Assembly: GCA_905250125.1 (NCBI GenBank)
Contig: CAJNOL010000011.1
Coordinates: 248,001 to 312,000 of the forward strand
Source of the DNA: Rotaria sordida
Taxonomy: Eukaryota > Rotifera > Eurotatoria > Philodinida > Philodinidae
Length of the DNA stretch: 64,000 nucleotides
Reading direction: 5' to 3'
The position numbers and the translations under genes are program-made. The notes under the pieces were generated by a model. It did no database searches. It worked only from the letters and a program-made list of their open reading frames with translations, and had not been told where the DNA came from. How positions within the stretch are numbered: position 1 is the stretch's first letter; each line of letters starts with the position of its first letter. Shown here piece after piece: positions 36,541 through 48,477 of this stretch.

Positions 36541-37872
36541 ATGAAGAGATCAATGTTGCAATTTCTTTGTAAGCTATATCAGTATCTTGACCAATTTAAA
36601 GTTCATATTTATTTTTAGCGGCTATATCTGGTAAAGATATCTCACCAATAAGACGATCAGATGAAAAACGATATGAACGTTCGGTTTTACCATTTACATT
36701 TTCAGCACCATAGAAATATTTTAAAATTGAAGCATATCGTTCCACAGTTACTCATGGACGGAATATTACTGAAAGATAATTTGTTCTAGCATTAATTGAA
36801 AATGATTGATTGATAGAAAATACATATAAACCGAATGCTTCTCGTTGTTCGATCATTGATTTGAGTGGTAGGCCGACCGAAGATGGTGTCAAACTTGAGT
36901 TCATAGCCTCGATCCTGGGATAACTTACTGACATAAAAGACGGCTTTTGGTACATTTGTAAGTTAATATCACCACCTAAAAGTTCTACAGATTCAAGATT
37001 AACTTTCGATTATCCATCATTTCGAGTAACAGCCATAGCAATAAGAATTGCAGGTTTTGAATTCTCTAATAAATTCAATTGATAACGAGTTTTCCAGTTA
37101 AGTTTGAACGAAAATAACTTAATTCAACTGGACCAGTTGTATCATATATATAAAATTAACATGATATTTTGTTTAACCCTTTGGGGACGGGTTTTTTTTT
37201 CTGTATATTTCATCATAAATCAATCAACATTTCTATATTCTAAAAGAACTTATTATTCATTACTGGATATCTGAATAAAATAACCTAATTACAATCCAAA
37301 TTATACCAAAAAACTCTCTGATAAATGCTTTCACGAAAACTAATCTCATATAGAAATCTGTGTGTTTTGAAATGCTAGAGAATCACCATGGCCCCTTAAG
37401 GGGCCAACCGTCCCCAAAGGGTTAAGATGTTTCAATATTATAAGCAATATGAGAGATCGGTTCTGTACCAATATCTTTATCAATAAGTTTAACTAAATTT
37501 CTTTTTTTCATCAATCATTATTGCTTTAATAAATTTTGTTTCAGTATTTGATGATGATGGTGAACGAACATAAACTTGAACATTGTTAAGTGATTTTTTT
37601 TCTTTTCAGTAATTCATTGTTGTAGTATATTGACATCAATGCCGACAAGTGTTATTGAATCAGAACGAATATCACTTCAATCTTTAGATGAGAATTCAAT
37701 TGGTAATACGAGAAGTGGTTGAATGATTTCAGCAAGATTTGAATAGATTTTGACATTTGCAAGGAAACGATTGTCAGCAGAAGTTGATCCAATAATTTTT
37801 TTTTTAATTAGGGACCCATTGCCTTCGACAATTATTGCAACAAGAATAAAAGAAAGTTGAACAAATTTCATT
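36541..37872 (-). pseudogene. Decayed tandem copy of the DUF4139 gene
   Basis: Aligns in order with the intact neighbour: the N-terminal block (start near 37872, Ala-Asn-Val-Lys-Ile-Tyr-Ser-Asn-Leu-Ala-Glu) ends at an in-frame stop near 37677, the poly-Ser segment near 37550 is frame-shifted, and the middle domain reappears at 36560-37110 with substitutions and stops. The last roughly 300 bases of the intact gene have no counterpart. A 245 bp piggyBac-type element interrupts it. The signal peptide region is still recognisable, so decay is moderate. Confidence 0.85.
37177..37421. mobile_element. piggyBac-type MITE in the DUF4139 pseudogene
   Basis: TTAA target sites flank both sides (37173-37176 and 37422-37425). 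Terminal inverted repeats are CCCTTTGGGGACGG and CCGTCCCCAAAGGG, perfect over 14 bases and typical of piggyBac ends. An inner GGCCCCTTAAGGGGCC palindrome lies near the right end. At 245 bp it can encode no transposase. The perfect ends suggest a fairly recent insertion. Confidence 0.9.
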
Positions 37873-39452
37873 GTCAATTAACTATGTACGTATTCATTAT
37901 ACGAAGTATAAATAGTTCGCTAGTTTATTACAGCTTTCATTATTTATGGGAGAGAACAATATTCTTGTTTATGATCTTTATCTGATGACAGCAAATGCAC
38001 ATTATTTGTTTTAACATTATGATAGACTTGATGAAAACTAACAAAAAATGCTGCATGATATAATATCAACAATAATCTATATGATGTTTGATTGATGGAA
38101 AACATAATGTATATCTACAGGCCATGTGTATTGACAAATAGTTAATGAGCTAAATTTCTTTGGACGTCAAGCATTTCATTATTATTTCAAGTTGTATTTG
38201 TTTTTTACATCCAGGGATGTGCCCATGAGAAAGAAAGGTTGACATCGTCCATTTTTAGAAAATTTTCAGTTTTTTTCTATCAAAATTGAGTTTCTTTTAT
38301 TAAAAAAAAAGATCAGCACCTCCCATATTTTTAAGAATTGTATCTGTACCTTTTCAGATCTCAAAAAATTTTCTTGCACCCTGCTTACATCTTAAGAAAT
38401 ATTAAAGACCAGAGCCGTCTTGGTTTGTGGAACAAAGAGAAAGTCAAATTCCGAATAGTACAAATTAAATACTCAAAATATGTTCACCAAGTTAACTTAA
38501 AATAATCCATTTCATTATTCAGAAATAACGTCAAATGCATGACATCATTGAAATGTATTTATAAAATTTATTAGATGAATATACAAAAAATAATCATTTA
38601 AATGATAATTTCTTGCTGTCACTTTTGCCAATTTTTTTTTATCATTCGAAGCACAAATGTCGCTTCAACGCATTTGATGTAGCAAAAACACAATATTCTA
38701 AAACGTTTCGAATCTATTATTAACACATGATGAAGTCATATATCTAACAGCTTTACTCTTTGTAATAATTGCATACGATTCTAAACCTACTTAAATAGAA
38801 TAGGAAAAACTTCTAGAAGAAACATCTGCTCTACTCTATTGGATGATATTACTTTATTGAAAACAACTTTTTTAATTAAATAGAATTATTCTCGGTGAAA
38901 CTCAATAATTATATATTCTACTTTGGTCAGACAGCTTTGATTCAAGATAAGTAAATATTATTTATGATTATACATAAGAAAAAAACAAACGTTTTCATTA
39001 CATTACTTTGATGAAACCAATAGTAAATAATTTAACTAATGTCACTATCTACATCTATTACGAAACGTGTCTGTCAATATAGATATTTTTCTTACGTTTA
39101 AATTTCTTGTTTCTAAATCCATTGCAAAAGAAAGGCAAACGCATAGAAAAAAAATTTAATTTCGAACATTTGTAACATAATTAAAAAATATGTTAACTTT
39201 TTTCATTGGTTCCGTTGCTAAGGGAGTCATGTCTACTGTGCATTCTGTTTATAGATGGCTCTTTTTTATTTTTTATTATTATTCAATTTCTTCATATTAC
39301 ACTGGCAAACATGTTCTCCAATCGAATATTTTCTTTTTTTTTTTAAACTTCACTTCATACGTGAACTTACTAATTCAAAATAATTTCATTGTGGTTTTGT
39401 TAACAATTAACATCTTTCTTTTGTAGATTTCCAGGTACAAATAAAATTCATC
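37873..39452. other. Intergenic upstream of PSMD12
   Basis: AT-rich with no recognised gene. Just before the PSMD12 ATG there are two acceptor-like sites (TTTCTTTTGTAG and ATTTCCAG), fitting either a 5' UTR intron or a trans-splice site. Confidence 0.5.
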
Positions 39453-41921
39453 ATGGGTGATAGTGATAGACTTGTTAAAATGGAAATCGACTATTCATCT
39501 GTAGTTGATCAAAAACTTAAGGAATGTGATGAATTAATGAAAGTAAATAAAATTATGAAAGTTATTCTTGCATAATTATGAAATTTAATTTAGGATGAAA
39601 CAAAATTGAACGAAGTTCTTGATCGTTTATTACCACTTGAAAAACAAACTCGAACTGTATAGAATTCTATTAAAACTTTGTTTTTCTTTTTTTTTTCTTA
39701 TTATAAAAATTTTTCTAGGCGGCTGATGCTATTTCTACTGGACGTGTTCTTGTAGCTATTATTAAATATTGTTATGCAGCAAGACAATGGGAACAAATGA
39801 ATGAACATATTATAACATTATCAAAACGTCGTAGTCAATTAAAACAAGCAATTACAAAAATGGTTCAAGAAGCATATGAACTTGTGGAAAAAACACCAGA
39901 TTTAGATACAAAACTTAAATTAATTGAAACACTTCGAAATGTTACTACAGGCAAGGTACAAAAAAAGATGCCTTTTTATCTTTAAGACAATAATTTTGAA
40001 ATTTAATATCGCTTTTTTTTTTGAGATCTTCGTTGAAAATGAACGTGCTCGTTTAACAAAAAAATTGGCTGATATTTATGAAGGACAAGGTAAAACAAAA
40101 GAAGCAGCAGAAATTTTACAAGAACTTCAAGTAATTTTGATTATTTCATTTTTATTAAATAGAACATTTGTTGTTGTTTTTTTTCTTTGATTATCTACTA
40201 TTTAGGTAGAAACTTATGGAACTATGGATCGTCGTGAAAAACTTGAATTTTTACTTGAACAAATGCGTCTTTGTTTAGCTAAAAATGATTATATTCGAAC
40301 ACAGATTATATCGAAAAAAATCAATATTAAAGCATTTGAAGATGAAAGTGCACATGTAAGTTTTCAACTAAGTTAAAATCAGCTAATCAACAATATTCAG
40401 TTTATTGATAAAAATAAATAAATAATAATTTAAAATAAAAATACTTTCGATTTCACTCATTCTAACAATCTATAGTTATAAAAATAATTAGAACTGTTAG
40501 TATTTTAAAGAGATACAGTGACTTCCAAAAGTTATTCATTCAACCTTATTTTCAATTTTTTCTCTACTACCCATAACCGTCAATAAGAAGCCAAACTAAG
40601 ATGAAGCTTTTTAATTTCAAAATTTTACAAATTAGAATTCTGTTTGGATTCCGCAGAATGATAAATGAAACTATTTTCTACAAAATCAGAGGTCTTTCAG
40701 CTCTCTACGGTATGTTTTTGACCGAGCTGTATCAATCTTACGGAAGGCACAAAAATGATGCTTCTTCCATACGAAATAGCAGAAAAAAAATTGATGTATC
40801 TTGATCAAAAAAAGATCGTAGAGCGCCGGAAGACATTCCATTTTGTAGAATATCGTTTCCTCTATTATTCTGTATAATTAAAGTAGAATTTTATTTGTAA
40901 ATTCTAGTAGTTGAAAAACTTAGTTTTTGACTTTTCACAGATTTTATCCTTGGAAAACATAATTTATTATTTAGTTTCTAATTATCGATCACTACTGTAG
41001 AAAAAAATTGAAAATGAACCGGGATGAATAAGTTTGAATTAATAATTATCTTTCTTTTTCTTCTAAAGGATTTAAAATTAAAATATTATGAATTAATGAT
41101 TGAAATGGATTTACATGATAAAAATTATTTTGATGTTTGTCAACATTATAAACATTATTATGATACACCACGTATAAAAGAAGATTCAGAAAAAATGAAA
41201 CAAGCATTAAAACATGTTATACTCTATTTAACATTATCACCATATAATAATGAACAATCGGATTTTTTACATCGTTTATTTCTTGATAAAAATCTTGAAG
41301 AAATTCCTAAATACAAGTAAAGAAATATTTTTTTTTTTTTTGTTTTGCTTTTTCTTTTTAAATTTTCTATTGTTGTTGAAATAAATAGAGAATTATTACA
41401 ACGTTTTAAAACTCAAGAACTTATTCATTGGAAAGATGTATTAAAAAATTTTGAAAATGAACTTAAAAATGGTACAAAAGATGATTTAGCAACAAATGTT
41501 TTTGCTAAAAATGATGATGGAAATAAACGTTGGGAAGATTTTAAAATTCGTGTTGTTGAACATGTAAAAAAATCATTTGAATTTGAAAAATTTTATTATT
41601 TTACCTTTTTTTTTTTTTTTTATTGAATAGAATATGCGCATTATGGCTAAATATTATACACGTGTTCGAACACAAAAAATGGCTGAATTACTTGATTTAA
41701 CTAGAGATGAAGCTGAACAATTCTTATCAAATCTTGTTTCAAATAAAACTATCAATGCTAAAATTGATCGTCTTCAAAATATTGTTACATTTCAACAAAA
41801 ACAATCTCCACAAGAAACTCTTAATGAATGGTCGGTTAATCTTAATTCATTAATGACAATTATTAATAAAACATGTCATTTAATTAATAAAGAAGAAACT
41901 GTTCATGCTGTACGAACTTAA
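39453..41921 (+). CDS. PSMD12: 26S proteasome non-ATPase regulatory subunit 12 (Rpn5)
   Basis: Eight exons, 39453-39542, 39594-39656, 39719-39955, 40026-40130, 40206-40355, 41069-41316, 41389-41563 and 41631-41921, give 452 residues (human 456). Conserved blocks include Lys-Met-Glu-Ile-Asp-Tyr-Ser near the start, helical repeats with Leu-Ala-Asp-Ile-Tyr-Glu-type segments, and the C-terminal PCI domain with [11 protein letters not shown] and Phe-Leu-Ser-Asn-Leu-Val. Rpn5 is a lid scaffold subunit of the 19S regulatory particle. Exon 7 has an open read-through past its donor at 41564; family alignment shows that splicing to 41631 is right. Intron 5 is expanded by an inverted-repeat element. Confidence 0.95.
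40516..41038. repeat. Inverted-repeat element in PSMD12 intron 5
   Basis: The left end CAGTGACTTCCAAAAGTTAT, preceded by TA, and onward to TTCAATTTTTTCTCTAC (to 40567) is mirrored at 40996-41038 by GTAGAAAAAAATTGAAAAT and GATGAATAAGTTTGAAT. Start sequence and TA fit a Tc1/mariner-type MITE. The last few bases of the right end are not matched, so it may be clipped. Confidence 0.65.
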
Positions 41922-42764
41922 TAAAAACACAAAAACAAAAACAACAATAACAAACAAAAAATAAACAAACAAGCAAACAGTTCATTTAGTTTCTTAATCT
42001 AGAAAATAAGTTATCAGACTGTTGAATTTTCTTTTTTTTTTCGCGTTTGTTCTGTTATTTGTTGATCTTTGTTTCTTTTTATCTTTATTCTATATCTTCG
42101 CAGAGACAAAGAAAGAACCTAAGAATAAACTAAACCTGTGTTCTCTAGATAATAATGTTACGTTCTATATTGCAATATGTGGTTGTCCTAATTTTATTAC
42201 ATCGTAAGTCAATACATTTAAAGAAGATTTCATTTTATTGAAGAAAAATTCAAACGATGCTAAAACTATTGTGAAAAATTTATCGTTTCATTGGTTGAAA
42301 TTTAAAATATCTTCTTTTTGGTTTCTACATGAAATGTACTTTAAGCTTGAATTTGATTTTAATCTTATAAAAATCATATTTGCATTATCATTCATTGAAA
42401 GTGAAAAGAAAATAGTGAAAATTTAAATAATCTTAATTTGTGATATTTCGACTTTGGTCAGGATTATATTGGTGACATTTTTATTGCGTATCTTATGAGA
42501 AATATTCTTGATTTATGCTGATACTATATCAAATTCAATATTTGTGACATTATTATTGTTGTTGTATTTAATTTCGTACTTTGAGGTATGCGAGCATAGA
42601 TGAAGTTAGATGCAATGAGATAGTATCTAGCTAAGTGTAAAAGATTAAAGATAGCTAGAAAAAAAAAGAAAAACTTCTGAATTTATTTTCTAGGTAATAT
42701 GTAAATAGAAATCGAATTTTTGTGAACTCTACTCAAGTAACAGTATCCATAAAGGATGTTTCAT
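41922..42764. other. Intergenic between PSMD12 and a foldback element
   Basis: PSMD12 3' UTR followed by AT-rich sequence. A short hydrophobic frame at 42022-42207 has no supporting splice or family evidence. A missing first NAGLU exon could lie here or in the foldback, but none can be defended. Confidence 0.4.
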
Positions 42765-43482
42765 AAGTTTCAATCCCATTTCTTTTGTATCTTGACCGTA
42801 TTGAAAGATAGATGGATACTTAATATATGTATTTGAAGTGTAGCACTTGAGCTATCATCTAAGAGAAGTTACGCTCATTTTGTGTTAACTCAAAAGAAAA
42901 TATTACATTAGAGAAAAATATGAAAAAAAATTTCATCAATGTTAAGTTTTCGGTGTAGCTGAACGTTAGAGAATTTCACTTTTTCATCTTTGATGAGACG
43001 TATCTCCGTGAAGACTCTGAAATTTTTCATATACATGGTTCTCAATTAGATGTACCGTATACCAAAATTTTAGTCCATTCAAAGTAGAGTTATTCTCGAC
43101 AATTTTAGTTTTTTTTTGAGGTTCCATAACGGTCACTATTTCGAGAGTAACTCTGTTTTGGCTGAACCAAAATTTCTGTATACGGTACACCTAATTGAGA
43201 TTCATGTGTACGGAGAATTTCAGAATCTTCACAGAGATACGGCTCACCAAAGATGAAAGAATAAAATTCCGTAACGTTCGGCCACATTCAAAACAAAAAA
43301 TAACTTTGATAAAATTTTTCCATACTTTTCTCCAATGTAGTATTTTCTTTGAGTTAATGTGAAACAAGCCCAATTTTTCTGGATTGATGGCTTATGTGCT
43401 ACACTTTAAATATATATATATTCAATATCTATTCACCTTTAAATACGATCAAGATACAAAAAAATGGGATCGAAACTTAGTG
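42765..43482. repeat. 720 bp foldback element upstream of NAGLU
   Basis: Two arms of about 330 bp pair around a centre near 43115. The left end TAAGTTTCAATCCCATTT is mirrored by AAATGGGATCGAAACTTA; further in, TGTAGCAC / GTGCTACA and, near the centre, GTACCGTATACC / GTATACGGTAC. It sits where the 5' exon and promoter of NAGLU would be expected. Ends resemble the element at 46959-47296 (TTTCATAAGTT / AACTTATGAAA). Confidence 0.8.
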
Positions 43483-43652
43483 TAAAAGTAAAGTTGATTG
43501 TTGCTGTATTTAATTTCATGATGAATGTCAAACTTTCATTGTTGAACCATCCAAAGACCTTTGATTTAATGTAAACTATGTTTTCGATAAACTAAAATTT
43601 CTGTAATTCAAACGGAGAAGTCCGTACCATTCTGTTTAATTATTCTATAAAG

Positions 43653-46600
43653 AATCCTATGCAATTGGCAAAACTATTCGATGGCCAAAACCTGTTGCTT
43701 CTTCATCTACAACAAAAGCAATAACAGATTTGATCTCTCGTGTACTTGACGATGCTCCAGTTGCTCAACACTTTCAAGTTTCAATCAATCCTAATCTAGC
43801 ATTCAATGACAAAGATGTTTTTCAACTTTCCAATGGTTCGTCACCTGGTTCAATACTCATTTCAGCATCATCAGGTGTAGCTGCAGCATTAGGATTCAAT
43901 TATTATCTCAAATATGTTGCACAAAGTTCATGTATGATTAGATTTTTGCCTATATTTGATTTCATTATTTCGATATTTTCTGTAGTCTATTGGTCAGGCA
44001 AGAATATTCGACTACCTCGATCATCATTAATTCCATTAACTACATCGATTCGAATAGTTGCAAATGATTTTTTTCGTTGGTATGGTAATCCATGTACATT
44101 TAGTTATTCGGCTGTATTTTGGAATTTTTCTAGGTAAATCTTTTTTTTTTATGAATTTTGTATGTATTTCCATTTGTTTTTGAATATGAAGATGGGAAAA
44201 AGAAATTGATTGGATGGCTATGAATGGTGTGAATTTAGTGTATGCAACAACTGGAATGGAATATATTTTTAGTAAAGTTAGTCTTTTATTTTTGAAGAAG
44301 GAAATGAATGAATGGATGTTTTTTGTTTGATTCTATTTCAGGTTTTTCTACGAATGGGTTTTACTCAATCGGAATTAGATGAGTATTTTACAGGCCCAGC
44401 ATTTTTAGCTTGGTAAGAAACATAGAGCGATTTGTTTTTTTATGATACAATAGAAAATGATTTTTGCATGTTAACCAAAGGCATCGTATGGGTAATCTTC
44501 AAAAGCATGCTGGTCCATTGTCACGAAAATGGCATGAATCACAATTTGAACTTGCTAAAAAAATAATTCAACGAATGACTGATATTGGAATTATTCCAGT
44601 TCTACCTGCTTTTACTGGCTTTATGCCTCGTAGTGCACCGAAGTGAGTTGCTATTCGTAATAGCTATAGTATTCAACTTTTATTGGTCTATAGCTATATT
44701 TTTTAAAGTTATATCCTTGGTCATAATAATCGTATAAGATTCTTTTCAAGTCACGTATACTGATGAGAAAGATTTCATTGATTAATATTATATCATAGTT
44801 ATTGTTATTTTTTCGTACTTATGTTATTACAAAAATAATGCATTGTAATATTTTCTCTAGACATTATCCTACAGCGAAATTTTATTATTCAGCAGACTGG
44901 AATGGCTTTGGTTGTAATGAATCTTGGTAAGTCTGAGATCATATAGTGTATGACACTGACAAAAAACAAATGTTCGCATTCCATCTTAGTTTGCCATATC
45001 TTGATCCAACTGATCCATTTTTCCAACAAGTTGGTGTTGCACTATTGAATGAAGTACGTTGCTTTGTAGATTTTCATTGTTTTTTTTGAAAAATTAAAGT
45101 ACTATACGATTACTAATAAAAATTTAGTATCTAAGTCAGTGATACTAGTAGTCTCAGTTTTTAACAAATCTGTACTTAGAATTTTGATTGTATATATTAA
45201 ATTTATACAGAAAATTTGTCTACGACACTGAGACTTATTATTTTCGGATTATAGCAACTGACATTAAATAACATAATACATTTTAGTTTTGATGTATATT
45301 GTAATTTTAATGAATTAGATACGAGAGAAAACTACATTTCTTTTTTAATTTTAGACAATTGTTTCTCTCAACATAACTTCGCATTACTATGCATGTGATC
45401 TATTTAATGAGATGACACCACCAATTAGGTATGTTTGATTTTTGTAAGTTTATTATTTATTTGAATACCTTGCATAGTGATCTCAATTATTTGGCTGATG
45501 TTAATGCAGGCATTTTTCAAACTATGCAAACAGTTGATCCTAGTGCTATTTGGTAAGTGTTTACTAACATCAAAACAAAAATATTTTTTTCATTTCTAAT
45601 TTAGGGTGATGCAGGCTTGGTTATTTCTTGAAGATTTTTGGACACCTGATCGTGTCAAAAGTTATCTTAGCAAAGTTCCTCAAGTATGAAAAATTTAATT
45701 ATCTTCTATATAGAATTATATAAGTTATATTTTCTTATTTAAGGATCATCTCATTTTATTGGATCTCTTTTCTGAAGCTATACCACAATATTCACGTTTT
45801 GAATCATTCTATGGACATTTTTATATATGGAATATGTTACATGATTTTGGTGGTAATAATTTTTTGTTCGGTTCTCTTGTTAATGTTACCAATGTAATTA
45901 TACTTGTTTATACTATGAAATATACAGAATATTAATTTTAGGGACCACAAGCTGCTCGTGATTATTCAGATCAATTTATGATTGGTGTTGGTATTACAAT
46001 GGAAGGTATAAATCAAAATGAAATTATATATGAATTTGCACTTGAACAATCATGGCGTACTCCATTGAATGATAGTGGATTAAGTGAATGGTGATTCTAT
46101 TCAAATTTAGATCATTTTTCAAATGTAAATTTGATTATTTAGGTTAGTCAATTTTGTCTTACGTCGATATGCAAGTAATGATGAAATACCTGGTCCTGCA
46201 CTGTATGCATGGCAATTATTAGGAAATTCAGTTTATCAGAAAAATCCATATGGTGCAAGTTCATTAATGTTACACAGACCAGCACTTAATCGAGGTCAAG
46301 GTGTAAGTCGCTTTGTATTATTTATATCTATATTAGAAAAGAATTTACATTGGTTTATATATTAGATTAATTTCGATCTCAAATCTCTATTTTTGGCTTG
46401 GGAATTATTAGTTGCTGCATCAAATGAACTTGATTCAGATCTATTTCGATACGATTTAGTAGATATTACTAAAGAAGTACTACAATATAAATTTGCTACT
46501 TATTATATTGAATTGATAGCTGCTTTCAATCAAAGTGATCTCTATGGAGTTGGGTCTGTAATGATATAATAATATATTATTGTTTATTTCGAATATTTTA

Positions 46601-47817
46601 ACTATTTTTTTTAGTACTCAAGCAGCTATTCTTGTTGATATTTTAGCTGATATGGAAATGATATTAGCTTCAGATCGTCGATTTCTATTAGGTAATTGGA
46701 TTAGTGATGCATTACAATTTGCAATGAGTGAAGAAGAAATTCATTTTTATAATTTCAATGCTAAACTACAAGTATCGATTTGGGGAAATAATTATACATT
46801 AGGATTATATGATTATGCAAGTAAATTTTGGTCTGGAATGATTCAAGAGTATGTATAGAAATTTTTTTTTATTTACTTACAAAGATAAAAATATTGATTT
46901 TTATATCGAATTCATCAATTAGTATTTCATTTCTCTGATTTCAGGAAAAAATAATATATAAAGAGTGATCCCTATCCAACTATATCTATATAAGTTTCGA
47001 ATACTTCGGAAAAATGTTTTTAAATGGTATATTATTCGAAACGTGATAATTAGAATGTGAGTACAGAAGATAGTCATATCCACATCCACGATGAATTCGT
47101 AGTTCATTAAAACTTCTTAAAAAAAAATACTGATCGATTTAGAGATCTTAATTATCACGATTCTTCTATTTATATCCCTAATATTAAAAGTGATAATGTC
47201 ATCCGATAATATGCCATTTAAAACATCGTTCTAAGTACTTGAACCTCATATAACTTAATTTTTGTTGAGGTTCGGAACTTATGAAACACTCATTCTTATG
47301 CAAAAAATGGTGTTATTTAAAAAATATTCCATTTGTTAAAAATCTTTAGTTAAAAAAATGTATCTCAATTAAATTGCTTAGAATAACAAATCAGTGAACT
47401 CGTACTTAAATATTATTATTTCTTTCTAGTTATTATGCTCCTCGATGGTATGTCTTCTTTGATGTCTTACTTAAAAGTCTTGTCGAAGTATAATATATTT
47501 CTTTTTATTTATTTTCATTTTAAATAAAATGATGTATATTCAGGGTCATCCTGTTGATCAAAATCTTTTGGGTAAACGTTTATTTCTCGAAGCTGAATTG
47601 CCATTTTTTATGTTAGATACAAAATATTATCCTACAATTGCACAAGGTAAATTTTCTTATATGAATTTTATTATAAATAAATGTTTATCCATTTTTAGGT
47701 GATTCAATTATGATTGCTCGTGAATTATTCAATAAATATCGATCGTCATTGAATGATATTGATTTACCACTAAGTTCTTCAACACAGCAATTTTCTTTTA
47801 AACATTATTTCAATTAA
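43653..47817 (+). CDS. NAGLU: Alpha-N-acetylglucosaminidase (GH89), first exon not found
   Basis: Eighteen exons with GT-AG sites in consistent phase: 43653-43931, 43986-44133, 44192-44276, 44342-44412, 44481-44642, 44861-44926, 44990-45053, 45355-45428, 45478-45552, 45605-45683, 45744-45893, 45942-46090, 46143-46302, 46366-46553, 46615-46848, 47430-47487, 47544-47646 and 47699-47817. They give about 753 residues (human 743). GH89 marks include [37 protein letters not shown] and Asn-Met-Leu-His-Asp-Phe-Gly-Gly-Asn. It removes terminal GlcNAc from heparan sulfate in lysosomes. The visible 5' exon enters at phase 1 with a stop just upstream, so an exon with the start and signal peptide is missing or unseen. 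Confidence 0.93.
45130..45245. repeat. Short imperfect hairpin in a NAGLU intron
   Basis: GTCTCAG with ACAAATCTGTA on the left faces ACAGAAAATTTGT and CTGAGAC on the right, within the intron 45054-45354, one of the longer NAGLU introns. Pairing is imperfect; probably an old MITE. Confidence 0.4.
46959..47296. repeat. Foldback element in a NAGLU intron
   Basis: The left arm contains GTTTTTAAATGGTATATTAT and the right arm ATAATATGCCATTTAAAAC, its near reverse complement, with further pairing outward (TATATAAGTTTCGAATACTT / AAGTACTTGAACCTCATATA). It accounts for most of the 581 bp intron 46849-47429. Its right end (AACTTATGAAACACTC) resembles the ends of the foldback at 42765-43482. Confidence 0.7.
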
Positions 47818-48477
47818 AACAAAAAAGAACAAAAATTTTTTCTAAGTTCATTTCAAGTTTAACCTTTTCTTCATGATAATGTATCTGTGTTTTTTTTTTC
47901 ATTTTCAGTTCTCTACTAGTTATTGGATATAGTTAAGGATAAATTTTTATTACTATTTGAATATGCAACGTGATATAACTTCTATTGTGATTAAAATACT
48001 ATTAGCATTTATATTTAGACATAGTAAAGTGTTTTATTTTTGGTGAAATTTTTTTCAATTTTACTGTTTTATTTTATTTTAAATTGTTCGGTAAAAACAA
48101 TTTATCAGTAAATTAATCCGTTACTCTTTAAATAATGATACAATCTATCTTTTGACGTGATATTATTCCATTCATATTTCTCTATCTGTCCATGATCTAG
48201 AAAATGACATTGAAGCGAGTATTAAAAAAGTTGCTTTTCTTTCTGCATGACACAAAAAAATAAAATTTTATAACATTGTTATTTTTTGTTTGCTTGTTAG
48301 AATAATTCATGACAGATATTCAATGATCCACAATCTGTCAATTACTAAGTAAATCATAGAGATAAAATTTGTAAAATTGTTTTATTTGAAAATAACAAAC
48401 TTATCCCTCGATAGTCTTTCACAGCTTTATCCTAGTCAACTGACAGGTTCATTAACTTTCAATAGAAATTTATCTTG

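Noticed and set aside
41564..41626. Read-through extension of PSMD12 exon 7
   Set aside because: The open frame past 41563 gives Phe/Tyr-rich junk; the GT donor at 41564 joins in frame to the conserved Asn-Met-Arg-Ile-Met-Ala-Lys block.
42022..42207. Hydrophobic frame as the missing NAGLU signal-peptide exon
   Set aside because: No donor in the required phase follows a plausible signal peptide, and the foldback lies between; the link cannot be supported.
42984..43373. Minus-strand frames of 60-68 residues upstream of NAGLU
   Set aside because: They lie in the arms of the foldback element and mirror each other, so they are not independent genes.
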